Source: JBDTMC01 sp039934475 (GTDB taxonomy: Bacteria > Acidobacteriota > Terriglobia > Bryobacterales > Bryobacteraceae). From it: DNA of 14,652 bases. The translations under genes and the position numbers were made by a program. Below, in pieces: positions 1-6,866 of the stretch. Numbering within the stretch: position 1 is the first letter of the stretch; the number at the start of each line of letters is the position of its first letter. The notes below the pieces were generated by a model that was not told the DNA's origin, made no database searches, and saw nothing but the letters and a program-made list of their open reading frames with translations. Location: NCBI GenBank assembly GCA_039934475.1, contig JBDTMC010000168.1, positions 1-14,652 on the forward strand, given 5' to 3'.

Positions 1-427
1 GGCGCCCCGTAATGACCTGCTTCTGCTGGTCCAATACATGGCGCCGATTTGCCCGGGTTGCGGCCCCAGTGACGGCGGCGCAGTGGCTGACCTGTTGCGC
101 CTCAACACGGGCATCGCGCCCACTCCCGTGGCCAGCCAGAAGCGTCTCGGCTTCCTTGCCGGCGACTCCGCGGGCTACCCCAACGGCCGGCGACTTGTGG
201 ATGATGTCGTCGACATCTCCGCCCGCGCCGTGGCCGGAATCCTCGTCGATCCGGTGGCCTATGGCGCGCCAATCGGCGATGGAGTAAACACCGACGGCGA
301 CAACGTCGGAGTCCGCGACCGCTTCCCCTATGTCCAGCCCGCACTAAGCGGCCGTCAGAGCCGCCACGTGGGTCCCGGTCAGTTCGGCTGCACTGGTCAG
401 CCGAACGGACTCTGTCCCAGCAACTGA
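1..427 (+). CDS. DUF4331 family protein, C-terminal part (cut by left edge)
   Basis: The reading frame is open from base 2 and runs 141 codons to a TGA at 425-427; the start lies outside the window. The residues resemble the C-terminal end of DUF4331 proteins: an RNDLLLL segment, then LLRLNTGIAPTP, then RLGFLAGDSAGYPNGRRL followed by DDVVDI, and finally a GDGVNTDGDN...FPYVQPALSG tail. DUF4331 proteins are usually exported and have no established biochemical function. A GC-rich hairpin with a T-run follows 15 bases after the stop, so transcription probably ends there, at least in part. An exported TPR protein gene starts 64 bases downstream on the same strand. The family call is from remembered motif similarity; the role is unknown. 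Confidence 0.8.
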   Translation, partial: APRNDLLLLVQYMAPICPGCGPSDGGAVADLLRLNTGIAPTPVASQKRLGFLAGDSAGYPNGRRLVDDVVDISARAVAGILVDPVAYGAPIGDGVNTDGDNVGVRDRFPYVQPALSGRQSRHVGPGQFGCTGQPNGLCPSN

Positions 428-442
428 CCTGTTACTAGACAC

Positions 443-476
443 AGCGCGGGCGGCATGTCCGCTCGCGCTCTTTTTT
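443..476 (+). terminator. Rho-independent terminator after the DUF4331 gene
   Basis: An 11-base arm (443-453, AGCGCGGGCGG) pairs with 459-469 (CCGCTCGCGCT) with ten Watson-Crick pairs and one G-T wobble. The loop is five bases (454-458). One C and then six T (471-476) follow. Strong stem, tight loop and T-run are the classical form. It lies between the DUF4331 stop and the Shine-Dalgarno of the next gene, so the TPR gene depends on read-through or on a promoter not recognised here. Confidence 0.85.
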
Positions 477-491
477 CCGAATGAGGTAGTT

Positions 492-1604
492 ATGCGTTTC
501 TTCCTGGTTACTCTGCTCGCATTCGCTGACGCCGCCGCCGGCCTCGCACAAGACACTCCGGCGATGAAAGCCATCACCCAGGCCGAAGAGGCGATCCGAA
601 AGTATCCGGCCCGGCCCGATGGCTACAGCGCTCTCGCCGCTGCCCAAGCGCGCCGCGCACGCGAAACTGCCGACTCCTCCTGGTATGACAAAGCCGAAGC
701 AGCCGTGCGCCAGTCTCTGCAGATCGCCCCCAATTATTTTGATGCTCGCCGCGCTGAAGCCACCGTCCTCTTTGGCCGCCGCGAGTACGCCAAGGCTCGC
801 GAACTTGCCATCACGCTCAACAAACGCACACCGGACGACTTACAAACCTACGGCCTCCTGGTGGACGCCAACGCCGCACTAGGGAATTACGACGAAGCGG
901 AAAAGGCCTGCAACTGGATGCTCCGGCTGCGCCCGGGCAACACTCCTGCCGTGATTCACGCCGCCCAGCTCCGCGAGATCTTCGGCGACGTGCAAGGCGC
1001 CGTCGATTTGCTGCGTACCGCATACGGCGCCATCCCCGGCACTGAAACCGAGGAACGGGCGTTGGTCCTCACGCGAATGGCGCGCCTGAAGCTCGCTTTG
1101 GGTAAGACAGCCGAAGCAGAAACTCTTCTCACTGAGGCATTAGCGCTCTTTCCCGGCTATCCTGACACTCTAAACCAAGTGGCTGAGCTCCGCATCGTCC
1201 AGAGTAAGTACACGGAAGCCGTTGACTTACTCGCCAAGAGCTACCAGGCCGCGCCCCTGCAGAGGACGCAATACAGGCTCGCCGAAGTGCTCCTCCTGGC
1301 CGGAAAGAAGGAGGAAGCGCGCAAACAATTTGACGATTTCGAAACTAAGGCGCTGGCGACGGGCGGGGCCAACCTCGAATTAATCGCCTACTATCTCGAC
1401 CAGGCGAACCAGCCCGCAAAAGCCTTAGCGATCGCGAAAACCGAATTCAGTAAACGCCACGACATTTACACGCTCGACGCCTATGCGCGCGCCCTGCAGG
1501 CAGCGGGCAACAAGGACGAAGCAAAAACACAACTCCAAGCGGCGCTGGCGGTGGGTACGCAAGACCCACAGATCCGGGCGCACGCGCAGGCGCTTGGCCT
1601 CTAG
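492..1604 (+). CDS. Exported tetratricopeptide-repeat (TPR) protein
   Basis: A 370-residue protein. The ATG at 492 has a GAGG Shine-Dalgarno at 483-486, five bases upstream. Residues 1-20 form a Sec-type signal peptide (MRFFLV, a hydrophobic core, likely cleavage after GLA before QDTP), so the protein is probably periplasmic. Nearly all of the remainder is helical TPR-like repeats: recurring patterns such as ARRAEATVLFGRREYAKARE, LLVDANAALGNYDEAEKAC, MARLKLALGKTAEAETLL, LAEVLLLAGKKEEARKQ and YARALQAAGNKDEAKTQL mark roughly eight repeats. No enzymatic domain is visible. TPR solenoids mediate protein-protein contact, so a scaffold or adaptor role is inferred. Its closeness to the DUF4331 gene hints at a linked function, but the terminator between them weakens a simple operon claim. 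Confidence 0.88.
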   Translation: MRFFLVTLLAFADAAAGLAQDTPAMKAITQAEEAIRKYPARPDGYSALAAAQARRARETADSSWYDKAEAAVRQSLQIAPNYFDARRAEATVLFGRREYAKARELAITLNKRTPDDLQTYGLLVDANAALGNYDEAEKACNWMLRLRPGNTPAVIHAAQLREIFGDVQGAVDLLRTAYGAIPGTETEERALVLTRMARLKLALGKTAEAETLLTEALALFPGYPDTLNQVAELRIVQSKYTEAVDLLAKSYQAAPLQRTQYRLAEVLLLAGKKEEARKQFDDFETKALATGGANLELIAYYLDQANQPAKALAIAKTEFSKRHDIYTLDAYARALQAAGNKDEAKTQLQAALAVGTQDPQIRAHAQALGL

Positions 1605-1749
1605 CAGTTCGTGGCGCAAGTGGTCAGGCTCGAAAAATGGGGCTGGCATGATTTTCCGACCCCTGTAAGCTACTGTAAACGGAAGTTCCCAAGGGAGGAA
1701 ATTCGTGCCTGTACCAATTTTTCCGGCACACGCGTTGCACCACGGGCCG
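1605..1749. other. Convergent intergenic gap
   Basis: This 145-base spacer lies between the TPR gene and the aminopeptidase gene, which converge on it. No convincing hairpin plus T-run was found for either gene. It holds a weak 5-bp inverted repeat (GTGCC/GGCAC around 1705-1729) and a very short reading frame at 1705-1761 preceded by a strong AAGGGAGG motif, described in the findings. Confidence 0.6.
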
Positions 1750-3621
1750 CTAGGGTTTTAGTAAAGTTTCCACCGCGCCCACAGTAAGCGGATGATAACC
1801 CGGCTTGGCCTTCGCGTAAATTGCGAGGGCCTTTTTCTTGCCGTCGGCTGTCTTCGCAAGTTCCCGGTACAAGGGTTCAATCAGTCGCATCCGTCCCACT
1901 GTAGTGAGATACTCCTCCAGCCGCGTGCTCGCCGCCGCATACTGATAGCGCACGGCCAGCACCAGCCAAGGGGAGGTAACCTCAGCGTTCGCCGTGGTCG
2001 TCAAGTGAAACGCGTCGTCCAGATCCCGCATCTTGGACGCATCCAACTTCGGAGCGACTTCGCGTAAGAAATATACCCACTCCTGCGTACTCCAGGCCTT
2101 CGCCGGCAACGCGGCAGTCTTCACACTGCGCGCGATCCATCCGCTGGCCAGTTGTGCCACTTTTGCGAACGCTTCGGAATGCGGCAGCGCAATTCCCGAC
2201 GGCATGCCGGGTTTGGTCAGCCATTCATCCAGCGGAATCTTCGCCGCCAGTTCCGGACTCGCATCCAACAGATTCTTGTGCAGGTAGGCGACAAAGTCTC
2301 CCGTCGTGATGCTCTGGAACTGGAAGTGAGTGAAGTAGCCACGCAAGAATTCGTCAAACCGATCGCGTCCAAATGTCTGTTCCAATTGCCGCAGGAACAG
2401 CGATCCCTTCACATAGGGCACCAGCGTGGAGCCGTCGTCCGGATCGCGCCCGTTCAAATCGATATGCAAAATCTGATCAGCCGGAGCCAGCCTCTTCATC
2501 TCCTCCGACAGCTCATTGATCTCGTTGACTTCTTCCATCTCCGCCCGTTGCTGGCCGAAGACTTTCTCCTGGATGCGCCTCTCCAGATAGACGGTGAATC
2601 CCTCGTTCAACCAGAAGTCCCGCCATGTTGCGTTGGTCACCAGATTTCCCGACCACGAGTGCGCCAGCTCATGAGCTACCAGCGCCACCAGACTCTTGTC
2701 ACCCGCCAGCACAGTGGGCGTCGCAAACGTCAGCTTCGGGTTTTCCATGCCGCCGTACGGAAAACTGGGAGGCAGCACCAGCAGGTCGTAGCGCTCCCAT
2801 TGATAGGGTCCGTAGAGCGATTCCACTGCCTGCATCATCTTCTCGGTGTCGTTGAACTCCGCGGCAGCTTTGGCCACTACCGAAGGCTCCGCCCAGACAC
2901 CCGTCCGCTCACTCATCGGTTGAAACGCCAGGTCGCCGATCGCCAGCGCAATCAGATACGGAGCCACCGGCTGCCGTAACCGGAAGAAATAGTCCCCATC
3001 GCGCGTACCCTGCGGGTCCTGCTCCGCACTCATCACCGCCATCAGCTCTTTCGGTGTCTTAATATGCGCCGAGTAAGTGATGCGCACCCCTGGCGAATCC
3101 TGCAGCGGAATCCAACTGCGGGCGTGAATTGCCTCCGACTGCGTGAATAGAAACGGCAGCTTCTTCCCCGCTGTTTGCGCCGGCTCCAGCCATTGCAGGG
3201 CCGACGCCTTCGGTCCAGTCCCATAGTGCACCCGCGCCAGCGTCGCTTCTGCCGGAAGCGGTACCGTCAGCGCGGCTCCCAATATTTTGTCCGCCGGGCC
3301 AAGCTCGAATTTGGCGTCCGCCCAATCGCGTCCGTTCTGCGAAGTCTCCACCCGCGAAATGGACAGGCCTTCCGTGTCTAACCGCAGCGGAGCGTCCGCC
3401 ACTACCCTCTTCAAACTCAGCGTCGCGGTGCCGCGTAAGACCTTCTGCGCGAAGTCCGCCTCCAGGTCCAGTTCGACATGGCGCACGCGCACTTCTTCGG
3501 GTCTTGCATACGAGTGCGAGTCGCGGTGGTCTTCGTCGATGTTCTTCATGGTGGAACGGCAGGAGACTCCCGCCAGAAAGGACGCGGCGGCAAGAGCGCC
3601 ACAAAGATAAGGCTTGTGCAA
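1750..3621 (-). CDS. M1 family metallo-aminopeptidase (leukotriene A4 hydrolase-like), exported
   Basis: A zinc exopeptidase that removes N-terminal residues from peptides. Numbered from the TTG start (623 aa), it shows the zinc motif HELAH (His317, Glu318, His321) with the third ligand Glu340 in NEG, exact HExxH-x18-E spacing. The substrate-binding GGMEN (290-294) and the expected catalytic tyrosine, Tyr403 in YVKGS, are also present. The C-terminal part, after a KPGMP segment, resembles the helical domain of leukotriene A4 hydrolase-like enzymes. The TTG at 3621 is chosen because GGAGA lies seven bases upstream and the preceding gene stops at 3641. An upstream start at 3681 (643 aa) would overlap that gene by 41 bases and bury the signal sequence. 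From the TTG the N-terminus is a hydrophobic export signal ending in LAGVSC, an imperfect lipobox, so it may be a lipoprotein. It is the last gene of the six-gene minus-strand run. Confidence 0.92.
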   Translation of the reverse strand: MHKPYLCGALAAASFLAGVSCRSTMKNIDEDHRDSHSYARPEEVRVRHVELDLEADFAQKVLRGTATLSLKRVVADAPLRLDTEGLSISRVETSQNGRDWADAKFELGPADKILGAALTVPLPAEATLARVHYGTGPKASALQWLEPAQTAGKKLPFLFTQSEAIHARSWIPLQDSPGVRITYSAHIKTPKELMAVMSAEQDPQGTRDGDYFFRLRQPVAPYLIALAIGDLAFQPMSERTGVWAEPSVVAKAAAEFNDTEKMMQAVESLYGPYQWERYDLLVLPPSFPYGGMENPKLTFATPTVLAGDKSLVALVAHELAHSWSGNLVTNATWRDFWLNEGFTVYLERRIQEKVFGQQRAEMEEVNEINELSEEMKRLAPADQILHIDLNGRDPDDGSTLVPYVKGSLFLRQLEQTFGRDRFDEFLRGYFTHFQFQSITTGDFVAYLHKNLLDASPELAAKIPLDEWLTKPGMPSGIALPHSEAFAKVAQLASGWIARSVKTAALPAKAWSTQEWVYFLREVAPKLDASKMRDLDDAFHLTTTANAEVTSPWLVLAVRYQYAAASTRLEEYLTTVGRMRLIEPLYRELAKTADGKKKALAIYAKAKPGYHPLTVGAVETLLKP

Positions 3622-3628
3622 GAAGTCG

Positions 3629-3633
3629 TCTCC
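3629..3633 (-). promoter_or_regulatory. Shine-Dalgarno that decides a TTG start
   Basis: GGAGA on the minus strand, with a seven-base spacer to the TTG at 3621. It lies in the gap between the 108-residue gene (stop at 3641) and the aminopeptidase signal peptide, and supports the TTG over the in-frame start at 3681. Confidence 0.65.
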
Positions 3634-3640
3634 GAACTTC

Positions 3641-3967
3641 TTAGTGTAGCGGAGGCATCTCCTCACCTTCCCACTCCCCATCGCGCCTCACCGCGACGCC
3701 GCGAGTTGTCATCTCGTCTAATAGCGTCTGCACCGCGCCGGACGGAGCATGGTCAGAGGGAATCACAACCGCCCACTCCAGGTTCTCGCGAAACTCTTTC
3801 GTGCTGGCGCGCCATGGAAACCCAGGCTCGGGCCGCGTCATATCGATACCCGAACCGATGCGAATCGACGACCAACGCGCGGCGATCGCACAGGCTGCCC
3901 GTGGTGAAGGTAACGGTCCACGCACAATGAAGTGGTTATTCCCTACTACCAGAATTCCCAGGCTCAC
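3641..3967 (-). CDS. Hypothetical protein, 108 residues
   Basis: No family is recognised. The frame starts at a GTG (3967) only four bases after the stop of the upstream FKBP gene and ends 19 bases before the TTG start of the aminopeptidase gene, so it fits neatly into the operon. The protein begins with a hydrophobic, strand-like stretch (MSLGILVVGNNHFIVRG), has no signal peptide, and carries a charged C-terminal half (EMTTRGVAVRRDGEWEGEE). It is therefore probably cytoplasmic, unlike its exported neighbours. No clear Shine-Dalgarno precedes the GTG, so translational coupling to the upstream gene is likely. The support for it being real is tight packing and plausible composition. Confidence 0.65.
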   Translation of the reverse strand: MSLGILVVGNNHFIVRGPLPSPRAACAIAARWSSIRIGSGIDMTRPEPGFPWRASTKEFRENLEWAVVIPSDHAPSGAVQTLLDEMTTRGVAVRRDGEWEGEEMPPLH

Positions 3968-3971
3968 GTGG

Positions 3972-4763
3972 TCAGTCTATCTTTAGAAGTTCGATGTCGC
4001 AAACCAGCGGCCCCGCCGGCAGTTTCTTGCTTGATGGCTTAGCGCCATACGCCTGGTCAGCCGGAATCCATACCCGGGCCGTTTCGCCCACAGCCATTGC
4101 CGGCACCGCTTCGCGCCAGCCTGGCAAAGCCATGCCGACTTGAACGCTCGCCGGGCGCCCCTCCATCGCCGTGGTTTCAAACAGCCTGCCGGCAGATGTC
4201 CAACACGAGTACTGAACGGTAACCCGGCTCTTCTCCGTGGGGTGGCTTGCGCCGCCGCTGCTCCGAAGGACTCGATACACGACACCAGATGGCAAACGTG
4301 TCGCATCCGCCGGGGGCGCAAGCATGTCCGCCGGCGGGCGCGGAGCCGTAGTAATGGACACCAACTCCACGTCCAGCGTTAGCGCCGGACCCTCCGGTTG
4401 GTCCTCCGGCCGGTACGTCAATCCCGCCGGAATCCAAACCCTCCGCTTCTCGCCCACGGACATGTATTTGAGCGCGATAACGACACCGGGCATGGCCGTC
4501 GCCAGACACTGGTTTGCCGCCGCGGCGCCGGACATGGCGACCACTGTGCCATCACGCCGCCAGGAGGTGAACCGCACAGTGACGCAATCGTCCCCCTGCG
4601 GCCGCTCCGTCCCGTGCCCGGCGGTCAATACCCGGCTAAAGACGCCCGAAGACAACTCCACCGCACCCTTCGAGGGCTTGGCGACATCCATGGGCGCCGG
4701 CGCCGCCGCAAGCGCCGGCAGAGAGATCAGCAACAGCAGCGGCCTAGAACACCTGTACTTCAT
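3972..4763 (-). CDS. Exported protein with two FKBP-type prolyl isomerase domains (copy 1)
   Basis: Predicted envelope peptidyl-prolyl cis-trans isomerase or chaperone, 263 residues from the ATG at 4763. The N-terminus (KYRCSR, then PLLLLISLPALAAA) is a signal peptide. Two FKBP-like domains follow, at about 38-138 and 160-263. Domain 2 keeps the FKBP12 pocket pattern: Tyr185, Phe195, Trp216 (PGWREAV) and Tyr239 (AYG), with Glu196 replacing Asp37 and Cys replacing Phe99. Domain 1 lacks the Phe36/Asp37 pair and has Val at the Trp59 site (PGVVIAL), so it is probably inactive. The start overlaps the 3' end of the propeller gene by 20 bases. An in-frame ATG at 4787 (271 aa, 44-base overlap) is the alternative, and neither has a good Shine-Dalgarno. 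It is roughly half identical, by eye, to the FKBP protein at 6867-7676. Confidence 0.88.
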   Translation of the reverse strand: MKYRCSRPLLLLISLPALAAAPAPMDVAKPSKGAVELSSGVFSRVLTAGHGTERPQGDDCVTVRFTSWRRDGTVVAMSGAAAANQCLATAMPGVVIALKYMSVGEKRRVWIPAGLTYRPEDQPEGPALTLDVELVSITTAPRPPADMLAPPADATRLPSGVVYRVLRSSGGASHPTEKSRVTVQYSCWTSAGRLFETTAMEGRPASVQVGMALPGWREAVPAMAVGETARVWIPADQAYGAKPSSKKLPAGPLVCDIELLKID

Positions 4764-6789
4764 AGATTCGCGCCGAACCGTCTCCATTCGCTGCCGGCTT
4801 GGTGATGTTCAACCGCACGTATCGCGCCGATACCGGAGCAATATCGTGCGTCGTGATGCAGACGACATTGCCGGTCACGGTCGCCGCGGTAGTGTAGTTC
4901 GCTCCATCGGTGCTCAGCTGAATCGTGAAATCCGCGGTGTCGAAATCAAACGTCTCGCCTCCCGCACCGGCATGCTCGATCACTACTCGCGAAACCGTCG
5001 TCACCGAACCCAGGTCGATCGTGAGGGTCGGGTTCGTTGCCTGCGAACACCACTTGTCGCCATTGCCGCCCGACCATGTCCCATTTACCGCTTTGTCGGG
5101 AGTTTCCGTGCCGTTGCAGGAGGTTGATCCAGTAGCGGTCTTCAGATAAGCCTTGTTCTGCGCCACCACACCGCTACTCTTCAACCCATATACGCCGATG
5201 TACTTCGAAACGCCCGCCACGTAGACTTTCCCATTGGCAATAATCTGGTTGCTGCCTTTGGAGAACGCGAAGTAGTCTTCGTTCGGACCGGTACTGGACC
5301 ACAACAACGCCAGTGTCTCCGCGTTGAGAGCATACAACTCGCCCCCCACGATGGTCTGATTGGCGTCGCCGTATCGCGGTAAAGTTGCCCACAGGATCCC
5401 CGTCCCTGCCTGCGATCCCTTCGCTGAAATGGACATCATCCCGCCCGGCATGCCCACCGGCGGCAGAACTGGTCCCACCACAGCCGCGGTAGTCACCAGA
5501 CGCTGCGCGGTTGTGTCGAACCGGTACGCCCGCGCGTAGTCGTTCTCGCCCCAAACGTAAACGTTCAGGCCCTGCGGGCTCTGCCACCACGGGTTGGCGT
5601 TGTGGATGTGATGTGTTGAGGACGGCCGCGCGGTTGTGTTCACGGCCTGAAACACCTGCGGAATTTGCGCGTCGCCGGCGGCGATCTTTCCGAGATTAGT
5701 GGCGTCCAGAAGGTAGAGCTTTCCTTCTTTGCCGCCGGTCACCAGATACTTGGTACCCGGCACCGCGGTGGGACCACCAGAGCCAAAGTCCATATCGCTT
5801 CCATTGAGGCTGTTGTAGTTCGATGCGGTAAAGAAATCCATCAACTTCAGCGTCCTCGACTGCAGCTTGATCAGCGATTCACCCAGATTCGCGCGCCCGT
5901 TCCACGAACCATTGCCGGTGGAAACATAGACATTGCCCGCATTGTCGAACATCGGCGCGGCTCCCGCCATCCAGATGCCCGATAACCCTCCGTTGGCTGA
6001 TGTATTGTACACGCCCACTTGGGCGAGGCTCGCCGAATCGTACCCCATCACCCAGCCATGATAAGGCTGCGTGTCGCAGAACGATGCCCAGGAGATATAC
6101 ACCGTATTTTTGGCAAACGCCAGCGCGGGACGCTGATTCTGCGTAAGGGAGTTGAAACTGATCGTGCTGCCGCCCTCGCCATTTCCGGCTACAGTGGCGC
6201 CGATCGTGGCGGGGCTTCCCGTCCGGTCGGCACCCGTTGTGATATCGATGGCGCGCAGGCGCTGCACCGTACCGCCGGATTCAACGGTCCGAGTGACGAA
6301 GTACATCGTTTTTGTCGTGGGGTTGATCACCGGTGTACCGACAATCCCGATATTGCCCCTGAAGTCTTGATAGTTGGCGCAGGATCCGCCCACATCCTCG
6401 TTCGTAGTCGGGCGTCCGGTGCCGTTGAAGTTCCGCTGCCACAGGGGGGCGCCTGTCCCCAGGCTGTCCGCATCGAAAGCGTACACGGTATTGTTCATCG
6501 TCGCCGCATACAGGACGTTGTGAGTACCGCCCGTCATGGGCAAACCGGGAAAGTACAGCAGCCCCGCATAAACCTGATCGTCCACGGGCAGCAGGAATAG
6601 CCGCCCGAAGCTGTTGGAATTGACGTTTGCCGTCGTCAACACCGTCTCATTGAGATTGGCCCCACTCCGACCTCCGTCGTTGTACCGGGTGAGGATGTAA
6701 GGCTTTACTTGAGCCTGAAGAGTGAGGTCTCCCATGAAGAGACCAGCGGTGAAAAGCGACGCAACCAGAAGGGAGTTTTGCAATGACAC
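4744..6789 (-). CDS. Secreted PQQ-like beta-propeller protein with C-terminal F5/8 type C domain (copy 1)
   Basis: A 681-residue exported protein. The GTG at 6789 follows AAGG (6797-6800) with a seven-base spacer. A signal peptide (SLLVASLFTAGLFMG, cleavage near LQAQ) precedes a long beta-propeller of about 510 residues with PQQ-repeat-like blades such as NNTVYAFDADSLG, GKLYLLDATNLG and GELYALNAETLALLWSS. A conserved His/Trp-rich strip (HHIHNANPWWQSPQG) lies near the last third. Residues from about 545 form a discoidin-like F5/8C domain (PDKAVNGTW, DKWCS, LTIDLG, SRVVIEHAG, ARYVRLNI, IYEVQVF), which in known proteins binds carbohydrate or lipid surfaces. Whether PQQ is bound cannot be told, and no haem-binding motif is present. 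It is about two-thirds identical by eye to the protein at 7676-9712. Confidence 0.88.
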   Translation of the reverse strand: MSLQNSLLVASLFTAGLFMGDLTLQAQVKPYILTRYNDGGRSGANLNETVLTTANVNSNSFGRLFLLPVDDQVYAGLLYFPGLPMTGGTHNVLYAATMNNTVYAFDADSLGTGAPLWQRNFNGTGRPTTNEDVGGSCANYQDFRGNIGIVGTPVINPTTKTMYFVTRTVESGGTVQRLRAIDITTGADRTGSPATIGATVAGNGEGGSTISFNSLTQNQRPALAFAKNTVYISWASFCDTQPYHGWVMGYDSASLAQVGVYNTSANGGLSGIWMAGAAPMFDNAGNVYVSTGNGSWNGRANLGESLIKLQSRTLKLMDFFTASNYNSLNGSDMDFGSGGPTAVPGTKYLVTGGKEGKLYLLDATNLGKIAAGDAQIPQVFQAVNTTARPSSTHHIHNANPWWQSPQGLNVYVWGENDYARAYRFDTTAQRLVTTAAVVGPVLPPVGMPGGMMSISAKGSQAGTGILWATLPRYGDANQTIVGGELYALNAETLALLWSSTGPNEDYFAFSKGSNQIIANGKVYVAGVSKYIGVYGLKSSGVVAQNKAYLKTATGSTSCNGTETPDKAVNGTWSGGNGDKWCSQATNPTLTIDLGSVTTVSRVVIEHAGAGGETFDFDTADFTIQLSTDGANYTTAATVTGNVVCITTHDIAPVSARYVRLNITKPAANGDGSARIYEVQVF

Positions 6790-6866
6790 AATTTGACCTT
6801 TGAGTAGATTGATTGGCTAACAACTCAACCTGGTCTTACGTGACCTCTCCCGCCGTCGCAGAAGGG
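6790..6866. other. Spacer between the two propeller/FKBP cassettes
   Basis: A 77-base gap between the stop of FKBP copy 2 and the GTG of propeller copy 1. It contains the AAGG ribosome site (6797-6800). No convincing terminator and no good -35/-10 pair was seen on the minus strand, so both cassettes may share one transcript. Confidence 0.5.

Noticed and set aside
1705..1729. GTGCC/GGCAC inverted repeat as a terminator in the convergent gap
   Set aside because: Only five pairs with a 15-base loop, and no T-run follows on either strand.
2152..2979. Long plus-strand frame of 275 codons inside the aminopeptidase gene
   Set aside because: It is antisense to a gene with intact M1 catalytic motifs, and its translation shows no domain pattern and is rich in Arg, Gln and His as expected of a GC-rich shadow frame.
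4237..5127. Plus-strand frame of 296 codons across the FKBP/propeller junction
   Set aside because: It is antisense to two recognised genes with a duplicated counterpart; the translation has no recognisable family and the frame is not kept over the other cassette.
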